From JABDLO01 sp041749255 (GTDB lineage: Bacteria > Bacteroidota > Bacteroidia > Chitinophagales > Saprospiraceae), in NCBI GenBank assembly GCA_041749255.1, contig JBGTBR010000023.1:1-64000 (forward strand): a stretch of 64,000 nt of DNA, written 5' to 3'. The notes under the pieces are model-generated. The model did no database searches. It was given only the letters and a program-made list of their open reading frames with translations, and was not told the DNA's origin. Both the position numbers and the translations under genes were made by a program. Every line of letters begins with the position of its first letter. Positions within the stretch are counted from its first letter, which is position 1. Below are positions 43,795-53,801 of the stretch, in pieces.

Positions 43795-45744
43795 TCAGGA
43801 CTTGTCACTAATATAGTGTACGCCATTGGCTTTCTCCTGACCCACAAAGTACATCTTCACTTCACCAACATTTTTAGCATAGATCTTGCCCCTGTGCTCG
43901 CACTCAAACCGGTCTTTGACCAATTCATACACGGCTTCCGATACATTTACCTTGCGTGCTTCACCATTAGATTCCATACGACTGGCGATATTAACGGTAT
44001 TGCCCCAGATATCATAAGCATATTTTCTCTTTCCAACCACACCAGCCACAATGGGACCTACATGGATGCCGATCCTGAGATGCCAGGGATCCAAACCATT
44101 ATTCTCTCGTTGTGCGTTATAATGGTGTATCCATTCGTGCATTTCTTGTGCTGATTTTATCAATCTGTACAAATGGTCTTCAGATTCAGCAGGTATGCCA
44201 CCAGCGCACATATAGGCATCCCCGATGGTTTTTATTTTTTCCAGTTTGTACTTTCCCATGATTTCGTCGAAGGCACCGATACACAGATTCAAATGTTCTA
44301 CAAGTTCCTGTGCCGTCATTTTTTCAGCATGACTCGTGAAGCCAACAAAATCACTGAATAAAACAGAAACGTGGTCATAATGTCTTGGTTCGGCTTTACC
44401 AGTTGTCTGCAACTCTTTGGCTATTTCGGCAGGAAGGGTGTTGAGGAGCAAACTTTCAATTTCATCTTTTTGTTTATCGAGCAATTTATTTGTTTTTACT
44501 TTTCGCCTGTAGTTGCGGTAAAGGATGAAGGTGATGAATAATATAAGTATCGTCACTACCAGAAAAGCATTTTTAGCCAGTCTCTGTCGATTGAGCGCCG
44601 CCTCCTGCAATTCTTGATCTTTTGTCAATAGGTTTATTTCTCCCTGTTTTTTCTGAATTTCAAAATCAAACTGCAGGCTTCCCAGTTTTTTGTCTGTTTC
44701 TATATTATATAGTGTGTCTTTGATGTTTGCATATCTGGACTGATACACAAAAGCATTTTTGAAGTCCTGTATTCTGCTGTAGGAAGTTGAAAGATCTTTA
44801 AAAATATCTTTCAGTTCTTTGATAAAACTAAATTCTCTCGCAATTTTTTCAGCGCGCTTCAGATGGGCCAATCCCTGGTTAATATTCCCAAACAACAGAT
44901 TAGTAGATCCTAAACCCATCAATGACTGCACAATATCGAGATTGCCGTTGAGTTTTTCTGCAATAGCCAATGCCATTTTATGATATGATATCGCAGTATC
45001 GTATTTGCCCTGTCGACTATATACCTTACCTATGGCATTATACACATAAGGACTATTTTCTGAATTGTTGAAAGCTTTTTCTGATATATTGTAATAGTGC
45101 AAGGCGGTGGAGTCATTTCCCATTTCATAATAAATCTCTCCGAGATTGACAGCAGTAGTCCCTATTGCTTCTTTATCATCCAGTTCTTCGCTTAAAGGCA
45201 GAGCTTTCAAAAAGTAAAACAAGGCCTTATCGTGCGTAGCGGGTTTATTAAAATACACACCGCCAATATTGTTCATAGCTGTGAGTATGCGCAACTTATC
45301 TCCTGTCTTCTCTGCCAGAGAAAGAGATTGCAGGTAATGTTCAAGTGCGTTGGCATCATCCCCCTGGTTAAAATATATAGCTCCTATATTATTCAGAATA
45401 TTGGCTTCTCCTATTTCATCATTTATGGATTTGTAGATTTCGAAAGATTGCTTCCAGTAATCCAGTGCTTCAACATTTTTGCCCTGATAGTAATAGCCGA
45501 TGCCGATATTTTTCAGGGCAACAGCCAATCCGTCGGCATATCCAACTGAATCCGCTTTATGTCTGGCTTTGTCTGCAAGTGCTATGGCTTCTTCAGGAGC
45601 CTCGCTGAAGTTGGTCCTGCTTAATTGCAGCAGGCGATTGATTTCAATGGAATCCGATGCAGAATATTTTATGCCTGACTTTTGCGCAAATACATAAAAT
45701 GGTAGCAGCGCAAACAAAATATTTATGATAATTTTGATTTGCAT
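43795..45744 (-). CDS. Class III adenylate cyclase with periplasmic TPR sensor
   Basis: 649 residues: signal sequence (1-20), six or more TPRs (about 60-340; for example ALDYWKQSFEIYKSINDEIGEANILN), a coiled segment, one membrane helix near 393-411, then a cytoplasmic class III cyclase domain (about 440-640). Metal-binding Asp residues lie in VLFSDFVGFT and KIKTIGDAYMCAGG; the purine-specifying Asp of adenylate cyclases is in YAYDIWGNTVNIASRMES, so cAMP is the expected product. TPRs outside and catalysis inside suggest a receptor. The giant T9SS protein gene lies just upstream on the same strand, but a terminator separates them. Confidence 0.9.
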   Translation of the reverse strand: MQIKIIINILFALLPFYVFAQKSGIKYSASDSIEINRLLQLSRTNFSEAPEEAIALADKARHKADSVGYADGLAVALKNIGIGYYYQGKNVEALDYWKQSFEIYKSINDEIGEANILNNIGAIYFNQGDDANALEHYLQSLSLAEKTGDKLRILTAMNNIGGVYFNKPATHDKALFYFLKALPLSEELDDKEAIGTTAVNLGEIYYEMGNDSTALHYYNISEKAFNNSENSPYVYNAIGKVYSRQGKYDTAISYHKMALAIAEKLNGNLDIVQSLMGLGSTNLLFGNINQGLAHLKRAEKIAREFSFIKELKDIFKDLSTSYSRIQDFKNAFVYQSRYANIKDTLYNIETDKKLGSLQFDFEIQKKQGEINLLTKDQELQEAALNRQRLAKNAFLVVTILILFITFILYRNYRRKVKTNKLLDKQKDEIESLLLNTLPAEIAKELQTTGKAEPRHYDHVSVLFSDFVGFTSHAEKMTAQELVEHLNLCIGAFDEIMGKYKLEKIKTIGDAYMCAGGIPAESEDHLYRLIKSAQEMHEWIHHYNAQRENNGLDPWHLRIGIHVGPIVAGVVGKRKYAYDIWGNTVNIASRMESNGEARKVNVSEAVYELVKDRFECEHRGKIYAKNVGEVKMYFVGQEKANGVHYISDKS

Positions 45745-45767
45745 AGGTTAAATATATGCCAATTAAT

Positions 45768-45797
45768 GGAAAAAAGAGGCCTCAACCTCTTTTTTCC
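45768..45797 (-). terminator. Terminator after the giant T9SS protein gene
   Basis: GGAAAAAAGAGG and CCTCTTTTTTCC form a perfect 12-bp stem around a 6-nt loop. The T run is inside the stem, so it may work in both directions. It lies about 70 nt past the stop of the giant gene and 24 nt before the cyclase start codon. Confidence 0.75.
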
Positions 45798-45865
45798 AAT
45801 ATAGCTTAAAACGAAAAATTTCAACATTCAATAGTCTTATCTGACTTGTTGCCATATCACCAGCA

Positions 45866-48800
45866 TTATCTGCTGATGACCAACTTCTCATATCTGCGAT
45901 CACCGGCTTTGTCCACCACAATGATATACACTCCATTATGGTATTCGTTTCCGGAAATATCGAGCACCAGCTTTTCATCACCTGCATCGACTTTAATGTC
46001 ATACAATTTTCTTCCCTGAACATTAAAAATACTTAATTGTCCATCCTGATCCATACCTTTCAATATGATGGTCACATCATTTTGTGCCGGGTTTGGATAA
46101 AGATTGAGTGATAACTCACTTGTCGTAGTCTTTGACACGATTGATCGAAATTCTACTGGCAGAGGATCATTTTGAAATCCATTACCACAAGTAATAATAA
46201 TCTCTACAGGATAATCTACCCAAACACCGGATGCGTCCTGGACAGACAAAGTATTTGAGCTGGTACCTGCGTCATTACATGTATATTTTATATTATTCAA
46301 ATCCGCAGCCTCAATACCGCAAGACTCATAAACATTCAAATATGAAGGCGTAATGATATCAGACAATCTGGAATGTTTAAAACGCACTACAGAAGAGTAA
46401 CAAACATTGTGTGCCACTTCCATGCCTACAATGACATGTCCTGGAGGTGCCATACTTTGTGAACTTGCCTGGGCACTGAGCCAACCATTTATATTATTAT
46501 CATCATTCCTGAAAATTGGTGTTAATCCGACAGTAGATCCAACCTCATTTAATAATATATCAGAAGCACTTTTCTGATAACCGGCAATACCATTGATCGT
46601 TCTGTCACCTCCATTTGGCGCATCGCACCAATAGAAATTAACATCATCAATATTAAATCCTACCATATAAGACCCAGGACTCACATTAACGGTTTCCAAT
46701 GGGAAGTTATTAGTACTAACATTACTGCCACAAGTGATGAAGATTTCAGGACCGAAAGATCCATCCGCATTGACTTTACTGCATATCAGATCGAAATAAT
46801 CCAGTATTGAACCTCCACCGCCTCTGTAACCAGTTACAGCATAACCCGGAGGGCAATCGCAAGAAGTTGTCGTTGCTATATTTGTATTGCCTTGTGATGC
46901 CAATATACCTTTCTTATCAAGTCTAACCATATCATCTTCTACACTTACGGATAACTCCAGGTCAGAGCTATACTCGTCCTGAATATTTACCGTTATTTGA
47001 TTATTATAATCACCCGGTTCAGGCATAACCGTCACATTGAAACTGCACGTAGTTATATTACCCGAAGCATCTTCAATTGTGAATGTATTGACAGTCGTTC
47101 CTACAGGGAATACCGAGCCACTGGGCAGTCCTGCTGTTTGGATTGCTGTAATATTACCAGAACAATTATCCATTCCTGATGGTGTATCGTATGTAAATAC
47201 TGCTCCACATAAACCTGGTTGTGCACTAAGGTTCACATCAAAAGGACAAGTTGATCCGGAGAATGTAAACCTTTGTTTACCATCTGATGCGTTAAAATTC
47301 CAGAAATAATTATTAAATGTAGTGTTGGGAGAGTCCATTTCAAAATAATAAGTCCCGGGACTCAGAAAATAGTTGGCCTCTGAAAAATCAATATCCCCAC
47401 CATTATAGGATGGAATTGTAACTTCTGCCAATGTGCTATATGGCCAAACTGACTGTCGAATTCTTGCCGTCATTGCAGTACCAACATATGCAGGAAACCT
47501 CGTCATATCTACGAAAATATTCTCAATATAAAATCCTTCCACCACAGTAAAGTTTTCGCCACCTTCACTTTGAAGATTTCCTCCAGCAGGTCCATCAATC
47601 GTACTTAAAGAAGCGCCAGTGCTTGGAGATATCGTATCCATCACTACTACTTCTATTGATCCGGAAGTGGCATTTCCAGCTTCATCAGTTACAACTAAAG
47701 TTCGATAGGATGTTCCTAAATCAGAGCAGTCAAAATCGAGTGCAGGTGGATCATAGCTCGTAACACCACAGTTATCAGTAATATCCAAATTCTGCGGATT
47801 TAAAGTTGCCGTTCCATCTATATCTAAATAAACAATGATATTGGGGTTCTGTCCAAAAACTGGTGATTCGTTATCGAACACTGTCACTGTCTGCTGACAA
47901 GTCGAGCTATTTCCTGCAGCATCCGAAGCTGTCCAGGCAACTGTAGTGACACCTACTGGATAGTTGCCGCTGGCATCCGCTGTACCTGTATAATCATTTA
48001 CTATGGTGAGTGCACCATTCCGGCCATCTGTCCAGTTGGATGCAGACCCTCCAGATAAATCAAAATTCTTTAGTGTTCCGTTATTGCCATTTATTGAACC
48101 GTCAACCAAGGTGGTTAAACCTGTATTATTTTCATTAACCGTACCCTGATCAAAAGTGTAATAGGCTACTAATCCGGTTTCATTACCGTTTAACTTTCCG
48201 TTCATGTCATTTACAATATCCGTAGAAGTTCTTGCGATATTCCACAATCTGATATCATCAATTTGTCCGTCCCAAACGTTACATGGATCGAAAGCACATC
48301 CTATACCTTGTTCACCGATAGCCATTATTCCCGGGCTATTCAAACTTGAGATAGTCCCACCAAAATAGGGTGATACCCCATCTAATACACCATTTAAGTA
48401 AAATCTCACACTATCAGACACAGACACTGCTACATGTACCCATTCATCAGATGGAATCGATGAGTTAGACATAGGAATTGCATCACCATCCGCACGATCC
48501 CAAAACTTCAATCTATTATCTAAGGCTCCTCTGCTATCAATGGCCAATCCATACCCGTAACTTCCTTTTACAAGAATATTAAAAAACTCAGCATTGTTAT
48601 TTCCTCTGCTGGGATTATTAACAGACCTGTCATATACCCAAGCCTCAATCGTTATTCCATCAACCATGATTAATGAAGGGTGATCAGGTACTTCGATATA
48701 ATCATCAAATCCATCAAAATTTAATGAATTGCCATTCACGTTGTCCACAATAAATGGTGACGGTATTTCTATGAGAGCTTCACATAATCCGGGATCAGAG

Positions 48801-51800
48801 TCCGCAATCATTGCATCAGCACATTCAATTTGCGGTGGTTCATTATCGATCACTGTTACATTAAATGTACAAGTAGCTGAACCAATATTATTAGTTGCAG
48901 TGGCTGTAACTATGGTCGTTCCTACGGGGAAGAAGCTGCCGGAGTCATGGCTGTAGGTGATGACAGGTTCAGGATCACCGGTTGTTGTTGGCATATTGGT
49001 AAATATTACGTTGGCACCACTTTGATTAGGTGTATTATCTACTGAAACATTGCCCGGACAATTGATTGTCGGTGCGCTCCCTGTAACCGTCAATGTACCG
49101 TTCTGGTAAACCACCGTGTAATTTGAAAGACCTACGATAGTGAAGGCTGGATCAGGGTTGAAGCCCATATTAAGAGGTGGTTCGTGAAACTCAATTCCCG
49201 AAGGTATGATGGTATTGCTACCTGTTGGTGGATCGGAAGTCACATCGTTTCCAAACATATCCTGAACTGTAAAAACAGGATCTGTCTTTATTATATCTGA
49301 CGTTATTTCATCATACTTCAAACCCGAAACTGTGTAACTGAATTCAGGATTCACAGCTCCACTGACTTTGGTTGTGTCAGTTGCTGTAATGGTCAGTGTG
49401 GCCGGATTGACAGTCAAAGTACCTGCTCCGTAGGTAATTAAATAATTTTCAGCAAAAAGTGCCCCGGGGATGATCAGGTGATCTCCCACTTCAATGCCGG
49501 TGATCATATTGATAGATTTGAGCGAGTCCACATTGATATCTGTTTCTCCTCCATCCGGTGTATTTTCGACATCTGACTCATCGATAATGACACCTATATT
49601 ATTATTACTGGGATCAGTATCATCACCGAGACTGGAATTGACAAGAGCCCCTGTAGTGTTGACCAGAGCACGACTGTTGGTGATGGTAGTTTCGTTAACC
49701 AATGCTCGACTATTAACCAGGGCACGGCTGTTTACAAGTGCACGGCTATTGACGAGGGCACGACTGTTGACAAGTGCTCGACTATTGGTAAGGAAAGATG
49801 CACTTGGCTCCAATCCAGCATTCAGGAAATCACCATACTCCAGAAAATTAGTCACTGGCAGATCAAATACATTGGTAGAGTCCATGATTTCTCCAGTGGG
49901 AAGTCCATTGACGAGGGCGCGACTATTAACCAAGGCACGGCTATTGACCAAGGCACGGCTATTGATTAGCATACTCATGTTGACCAATGCACTACTATCG
50001 ACAGTGACATCTATCCAAACCCCGTTGACCAGGGCTCGACTATTGACGAGGGCACGGCTGTTAACGAGTGCACGACTATTGACCAGAGCTCTGGAATCCA
50101 CCAGGGCTATAACATTGTTTACTAATTTTGACTCATGGGTCAGCTGAAGGTCACTCAGAATACCAGAAGCATCAACCAGATTGGCATCGGGATCAATCTC
50201 GTAGTCAAATTGAATATTATCAATTTTATCTCCATAGACCACTGTTTTATTTTGTGGAGTTATTTTTAGAGGAAGTCTCTGTATAGTCAGCAACCCGTTG
50301 ACAAACTGATAATCGTACAGTTCCAACAAGCCAATGTCGGTAGGCAGGATTGGATTGACCGGAGTAATAGCATAATTTCCTGTATTGGTCAAAGCATCTG
50401 CTGTGGTGGTCAATGACAGATTATCTAATTTCAAATCCGCCAATGTCAGACCGGAACTGTTTATATCTTGTCCATCGACCAGAACTGTATATGTGAAATC
50501 GGGATTGGGTTCACCATATTTTCTGGTTTTGCTATCAGCAGTGACTAAGATGGTCTTTTTCTCAATATCAAAAAATCCGAGTGTCTCAGATGTGCCACCA
50601 TCCAGCTCGCTCGTTGATTTTGGATCTGTATACAAGTGAATTGTTGGGTTACCTTCCGTATATGGAGGAATGATGGCTGTGGCACTTGTATCTCCAGAGA
50701 CAGTGGTAGGTATTTCTGCCCCTCTGAAAAATATTTTAGTTTCTGGTGTAAGGTTTTTCCCTCTGACTCTCAGTGTAGATCCCGGTGTAAAATTGGCATT
50801 ACCTACTGATTCCAGTGATGTTAGTTCAGGCATAGGATTGGCAAATGTTTTGATCATGGCATCCGCCTGAATATATCCGGCTCCGGCTACTCTTGATCCG
50901 TCAGGCATCGGTAGAGCCGTACTCTGCATGATCGTTTTGATATCAGCAGGTGTCACAGTGGTATTAGAAAACTTTTGTTTTGCCTCTATGAATAAGGCAG
51001 CAGCAGCAGCCACATGCGGAGCAGCAGCAGAAGTACCAAAGAAATTGGGAAATGCATCGCCGTCAATATTGACACCTTTGAGATTTACAGTGGTATTCAC
51101 ACCATTGGGTGCTGAGATATCAGGTTTATTTCGATTTATAGATTTTACTTCTACACCTCCCCTTGAAGAAAATGAAGCAGCAGATGGTGTACCCCCAAAC
51201 TCAGGAGTGTTGGTGTACAACACAGCACCGACCGCAATCGCACCTTCTGCGTTGGCCTGGCCTACTATGGTTCCGGAATTTAATGGATCGTTGTATCTAT
51301 CCCCTTCCCCCCTAAATATGATATATTTAAATCGGACATTATTGCCTGCGGTTTTGATCACCAGAATATTGGTGACGGTGGCCTCATTGACGGTAAAAGG
51401 CAATACCTCTATGGGGTCTCCCTCTAAATTATTCCTGTTGAAACCAAATAATCGCGAGCCATCCGAATTGGACAAATAGATATCCAGATCCGTCTGAACA
51501 CCTCCATTACCGCCCAAAGAATATACATCTTCATCCCATTGGAGAACTATGGTGTAGGTGCCTGGCACCAATTGTAACTTCTGGTAGATCGAGCTTCCGA
51601 AATTATGGGCCATACCAACAACTCCAGCTGGAGCCGGTTCTGGATTGAACGCAGTGGCTTCATAAGATTTAGATCCGAAATTACCCGCAGCAGATATATA
51701 GGTAATTCCTGAACTATAGACCTGATCCACCGCTTGTGCAACTACACCGTCTCTAAAGAAAGGTTCGGTAATATAGGACACATCATCCACTATAATATCG

Positions 51801-53578
51801 CAGCCGGCAGAAGCCAGCTCGCGGATACCCTCTGCAAAATCACCGGGACTGACAAAACCTGTTCTGAATGCCAACTCTGATTGTGGTGCTACATCGTGAA
51901 CTATTTGCAACATGGCTCTTCCTTCATCGGTTCTCCGACCATAGGGAAATTCCAATAATACATCCACAGGAGTTAGATTACCCAAAGTATTGGTCGGACC
52001 GGGCAGATCTCCATTGGTGACATCAGCCAGGGCCGGATCATTGGGTATGGTGTTGTAACTATCGGATATGACTCCTATTTTTACCCCAGCTCCCTGCACA
52101 TCAAATCCTAATCTGGTCAGATCTGAACGCATGGCTTTATCTCCTTGACTGGTGGTGAGACCCACTTTGGTCAGTGGCTCATACAATGGTCTGGAGTATC
52201 TTAAAAGTGAAACCTGTTGATTCAGATCATTTAAATTGGCAATGGGAAATTTGCCTGTTATGACCAATGAACCTGGTCCATTATTAATGATATCGATCAT
52301 TCCATTTGCTACTAAATACGCCTGCAAATTGATTTGCTGACCATCAATAGCTATTGCTTCAATCGTGACATAGAGTATATTATTAATCGTATCGATTCTG
52401 AATATATTATTATCAGGAATACTGGTGATTGAACCTGTATTTATGGCGAGTTGTGTAAGTTCAGATCCTATGAGATCAAAATTTTTGCCGTCCTCAGGAG
52501 CCGGATAATAGGGAGAAATATTATTAGGATCAAAAATGAGGGGAGCGTATATGAACTCCGTATTTCTTCCAATATCCATTTTGTTACCACACCAGATAGC
52601 TCCTTCTATGATGGTGGCCGGTGCATTACCGACAGACTTGATCTTTACTTTTCCAAAAGGAACCCATACTGTACCTAACCAGTTGCTACTATTTTTACCG
52701 GAACCATTGGAGAGGAAAAATGCATTATTCTTATCATCATTATCATTATCTGTAGTGAGTGATGAATGAATTTCTGTAAAAATCCTGTTGGCACTTCCGC
52801 CATTGATGGTAGTCACTGATACATTTTTTAGTTCTACCTTGTCCGTCACAAATAGCCTGAAGTGCCCGGTGGGTTCATTATTAAAATCAAAGACAATATT
52901 GACTTTACCATTACCTCCATTGACTATAGAATTAAAAACGTAAGTTCCGGTACCAATGAGTGTCAATGTGTTACCGCCATTCAGGGTTACATCTTTATAT
53001 TCACCCGGGATTATGGTCTGTGTGCCGGTTTTATTGACCGTACCCGCAGTATAGTCATTTACGACCGGAAAGGCAGGAAAAATGGGCAAGGTGAGTTCTC
53101 CGGTTGTCCTGCCTCCCGCCGGCGTCGGACCGGAATAGGAGGATCCTGTAGATTGTTTGACACTTCCAGTAATTACACTGCCTTTTCCGGTGAGTTTGAT
53201 ATCGCCATTGACCACAATATTGCCGTTGATTGTGATATCTTTATCACCCTTGAGGATGTCTTTTTTAACATTTTCATAATTATTGGCATAAATATTTCCC
53301 GTTACGGATAACTCCTTGTCCAAATCTATTGTACCACGACTGTGTATATTGGCGTCAATCATCGACGCCTTTTTGAAAGATAAGTTTTCTTTACTGCCAA
53401 TGTTGCCTCTGACGAGATTAGGGCCATATGTGACTTTTATCTGATCTGAAAGTTTCAGATCCTTAACACTGTACAATACAAAATCAGAAGTTGAAAGCTG
53501 CTGTTGGTTTTGGGCGTTAGCAGAAAAGGTAAAAAATAATAGGAAAAGTGCATTCAAGCTCAGCGCAAAAATTTTCAT
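45866..53578 (-). CDS. Giant multidomain secreted subtilase-like protein with T9SS sorting tail
   Basis: About 2570 residues from the Met at 53578, which opens a clean signal peptide (cut after SANA); the frame extends 10 codons further up. Order: beta-rich N-terminal domain (about 30-360); S8 subtilase-like domain (about 490-880) with Asp in GVISDSYN, AAGNFG oxyanion loop and Ser in GTSAAAPHVAA, but Glu in DEGRAM where His is expected; IPT-like segment; MBG-type domains (about 1010-1490), one interrupted by 13 exact SRALVN hexapeptides; HYR-type domains, one containing a nested LamG domain (about 1610-1840); a CPFDV...HYR unit; and a C-terminal T9SS sorting domain (LNLYPNPAQNDVTI to the C-terminal Arg). 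It is exported and probably surface-attached or released; target unknown. Single-gene transcription unit with a terminator. Confidence 0.92.
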   Translation of the reverse strand: MKIFALSLNALFLLFFTFSANAQNQQQLSTSDFVLYSVKDLKLSDQIKVTYGPNLVRGNIGSKENLSFKKASMIDANIHSRGTIDLDKELSVTGNIYANNYENVKKDILKGDKDITINGNIVVNGDIKLTGKGSVITGSVKQSTGSSYSGPTPAGGRTTGELTLPIFPAFPVVNDYTAGTVNKTGTQTIIPGEYKDVTLNGGNTLTLIGTGTYVFNSIVNGGNGKVNIVFDFNNEPTGHFRLFVTDKVELKNVSVTTINGGSANRIFTEIHSSLTTDNDNDDKNNAFFLSNGSGKNSSNWLGTVWVPFGKVKIKSVGNAPATIIEGAIWCGNKMDIGRNTEFIYAPLIFDPNNISPYYPAPEDGKNFDLIGSELTQLAINTGSITSIPDNNIFRIDTINNILYVTIEAIAIDGQQINLQAYLVANGMIDIINNGPGSLVITGKFPIANLNDLNQQVSLLRYSRPLYEPLTKVGLTTSQGDKAMRSDLTRLGFDVQGAGVKIGVISDSYNTIPNDPALADVTNGDLPGPTNTLGNLTPVDVLLEFPYGRRTDEGRAMLQIVHDVAPQSELAFRTGFVSPGDFAEGIRELASAGCDIIVDDVSYITEPFFRDGVVAQAVDQVYSSGITYISAAGNFGSKSYEATAFNPEPAPAGVVGMAHNFGSSIYQKLQLVPGTYTIVLQWDEDVYSLGGNGGVQTDLDIYLSNSDGSRLFGFNRNNLEGDPIEVLPFTVNEATVTNILVIKTAGNNVRFKYIIFRGEGDRYNDPLNSGTIVGQANAEGAIAVGAVLYTNTPEFGGTPSAASFSSRGGVEVKSINRNKPDISAPNGVNTTVNLKGVNIDGDAFPNFFGTSAAAPHVAAAAALFIEAKQKFSNTTVTPADIKTIMQSTALPMPDGSRVAGAGYIQADAMIKTFANPMPELTSLESVGNANFTPGSTLRVRGKNLTPETKIFFRGAEIPTTVSGDTSATAIIPPYTEGNPTIHLYTDPKSTSELDGGTSETLGFFDIEKKTILVTADSKTRKYGEPNPDFTYTVLVDGQDINSSGLTLADLKLDNLSLTTTADALTNTGNYAITPVNPILPTDIGLLELYDYQFVNGLLTIQRLPLKITPQNKTVVYGDKIDNIQFDYEIDPDANLVDASGILSDLQLTHESKLVNNVIALVDSRALVNSRALVNSRALVNSRALVNGVWIDVTVDSSALVNMSMLINSRALVNSRALVNSRALVNGLPTGEIMDSTNVFDLPVTNFLEYGDFLNAGLEPSASFLTNSRALVNSRALVNSRALVNSRALVNSRALVNETTITNSRALVNTTGALVNSSLGDDTDPSNNNIGVIIDESDVENTPDGGETDINVDSLKSINMITGIEVGDHLIIPGALFAENYLITYGAGTLTVNPATLTITATDTTKVSGAVNPEFSYTVSGLKYDEITSDIIKTDPVFTVQDMFGNDVTSDPPTGSNTIIPSGIEFHEPPLNMGFNPDPAFTIVGLSNYTVVYQNGTLTVTGSAPTINCPGNVSVDNTPNQSGANVIFTNMPTTTGDPEPVITYSHDSGSFFPVGTTIVTATATNNIGSATCTFNVTVIDNEPPQIECADAMIADSDPGLCEALIEIPSPFIVDNVNGNSLNFDGFDDYIEVPDHPSLIMVDGITIEAWVYDRSVNNPSRGNNNAEFFNILVKGSYGYGLAIDSRGALDNRLKFWDRADGDAIPMSNSSIPSDEWVHVAVSVSDSVRFYLNGVLDGVSPYFGGTISSLNSPGIMAIGEQGIGCAFDPCNVWDGQIDDIRLWNIARTSTDIVNDMNGKLNGNETGLVAYYTFDQGTVNENNTGLTTLVDGSINGNNGTLKNFDLSGGSASNWTDGRNGALTIVNDYTGTADASGNYPVGVTTVAWTASDAAGNSSTCQQTVTVFDNESPVFGQNPNIIVYLDIDGTATLNPQNLDITDNCGVTSYDPPALDFDCSDLGTSYRTLVVTDEAGNATSGSIEVVVMDTISPSTGASLSTIDGPAGGNLQSEGGENFTVVEGFYIENIFVDMTRFPAYVGTAMTARIRQSVWPYSTLAEVTIPSYNGGDIDFSEANYFLSPGTYYFEMDSPNTTFNNYFWNFNASDGKQRFTFSGSTCPFDVNLSAQPGLCGAVFTYDTPSGMDNCSGNITAIQTAGLPSGSVFPVGTTVNTFTIEDASGNITTCSFNVTVMPEPGDYNNQITVNIQDEYSSDLELSVSVEDDMVRLDKKGILASQGNTNIATTTSCDCPPGYAVTGYRGGGGSILDYFDLICSKVNADGSFGPEIFITCGSNVSTNNFPLETVNVSPGSYMVGFNIDDVNFYWCDAPNGGDRTINGIAGYQKSASDILLNEVGSTVGLTPIFRNDDNNINGWLSAQASSQSMAPPGHVIVGMEVAHNVCYSSVVRFKHSRLSDIITPSYLNVYESCGIEAADLNNIKYTCNDAGTSSNTLSVQDASGVWVDYPVEIIITCGNGFQNDPLPVEFRSIVSKTTTSELSLNLYPNPAQNDVTIILKGMDQDGQLSIFNVQGRKLYDIKVDAGDEKLVLDISGNEYHNGVYIIVVDKAGDRRYEKLVISR
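49668..50100 (-). repeat. SRALVN-coding 18-bp repeats inside the giant gene
   Basis: Three blocks of tandem 18-bp units coding SRALVN: 4 copies (about 50034-50100), 3 copies with degenerate neighbours SALVN and MLIN (about 49910-49975), and 5 plus 1 copies with a degenerate GALVN (about 49668-49790). Codons vary between units, so the amino acids, not the DNA, are conserved. Confidence 0.9.
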
Positions 53579-53801
53579 TAGATAGGCTTTTTTTGTAGTG
53601 GGGTACAAATTATCTCAAAATAGAATTGGCACAAAGTAATCAATTTTTCTGATTAAATAATAGTTTGATATGAGTTGGAAAAAAAATTGTTAGGTTAATG
53701 ATAATTATTGAGGAAAACACCCATAGACACCCCATAGTGCGGATGTTTGTATGGTAGAATTTATCTTCAGTGCATGAGTTAGTTAAACAAAACCTTAAGG
53801 C

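Noticed and set aside
49494..50147. Plus-strand ORF of 217 codons with repeated TRARLL
   Set aside because: It is the antisense reading of the SRALVN repeats; no start context, no homology, and the minus-strand frame is part of a 2570-residue protein.
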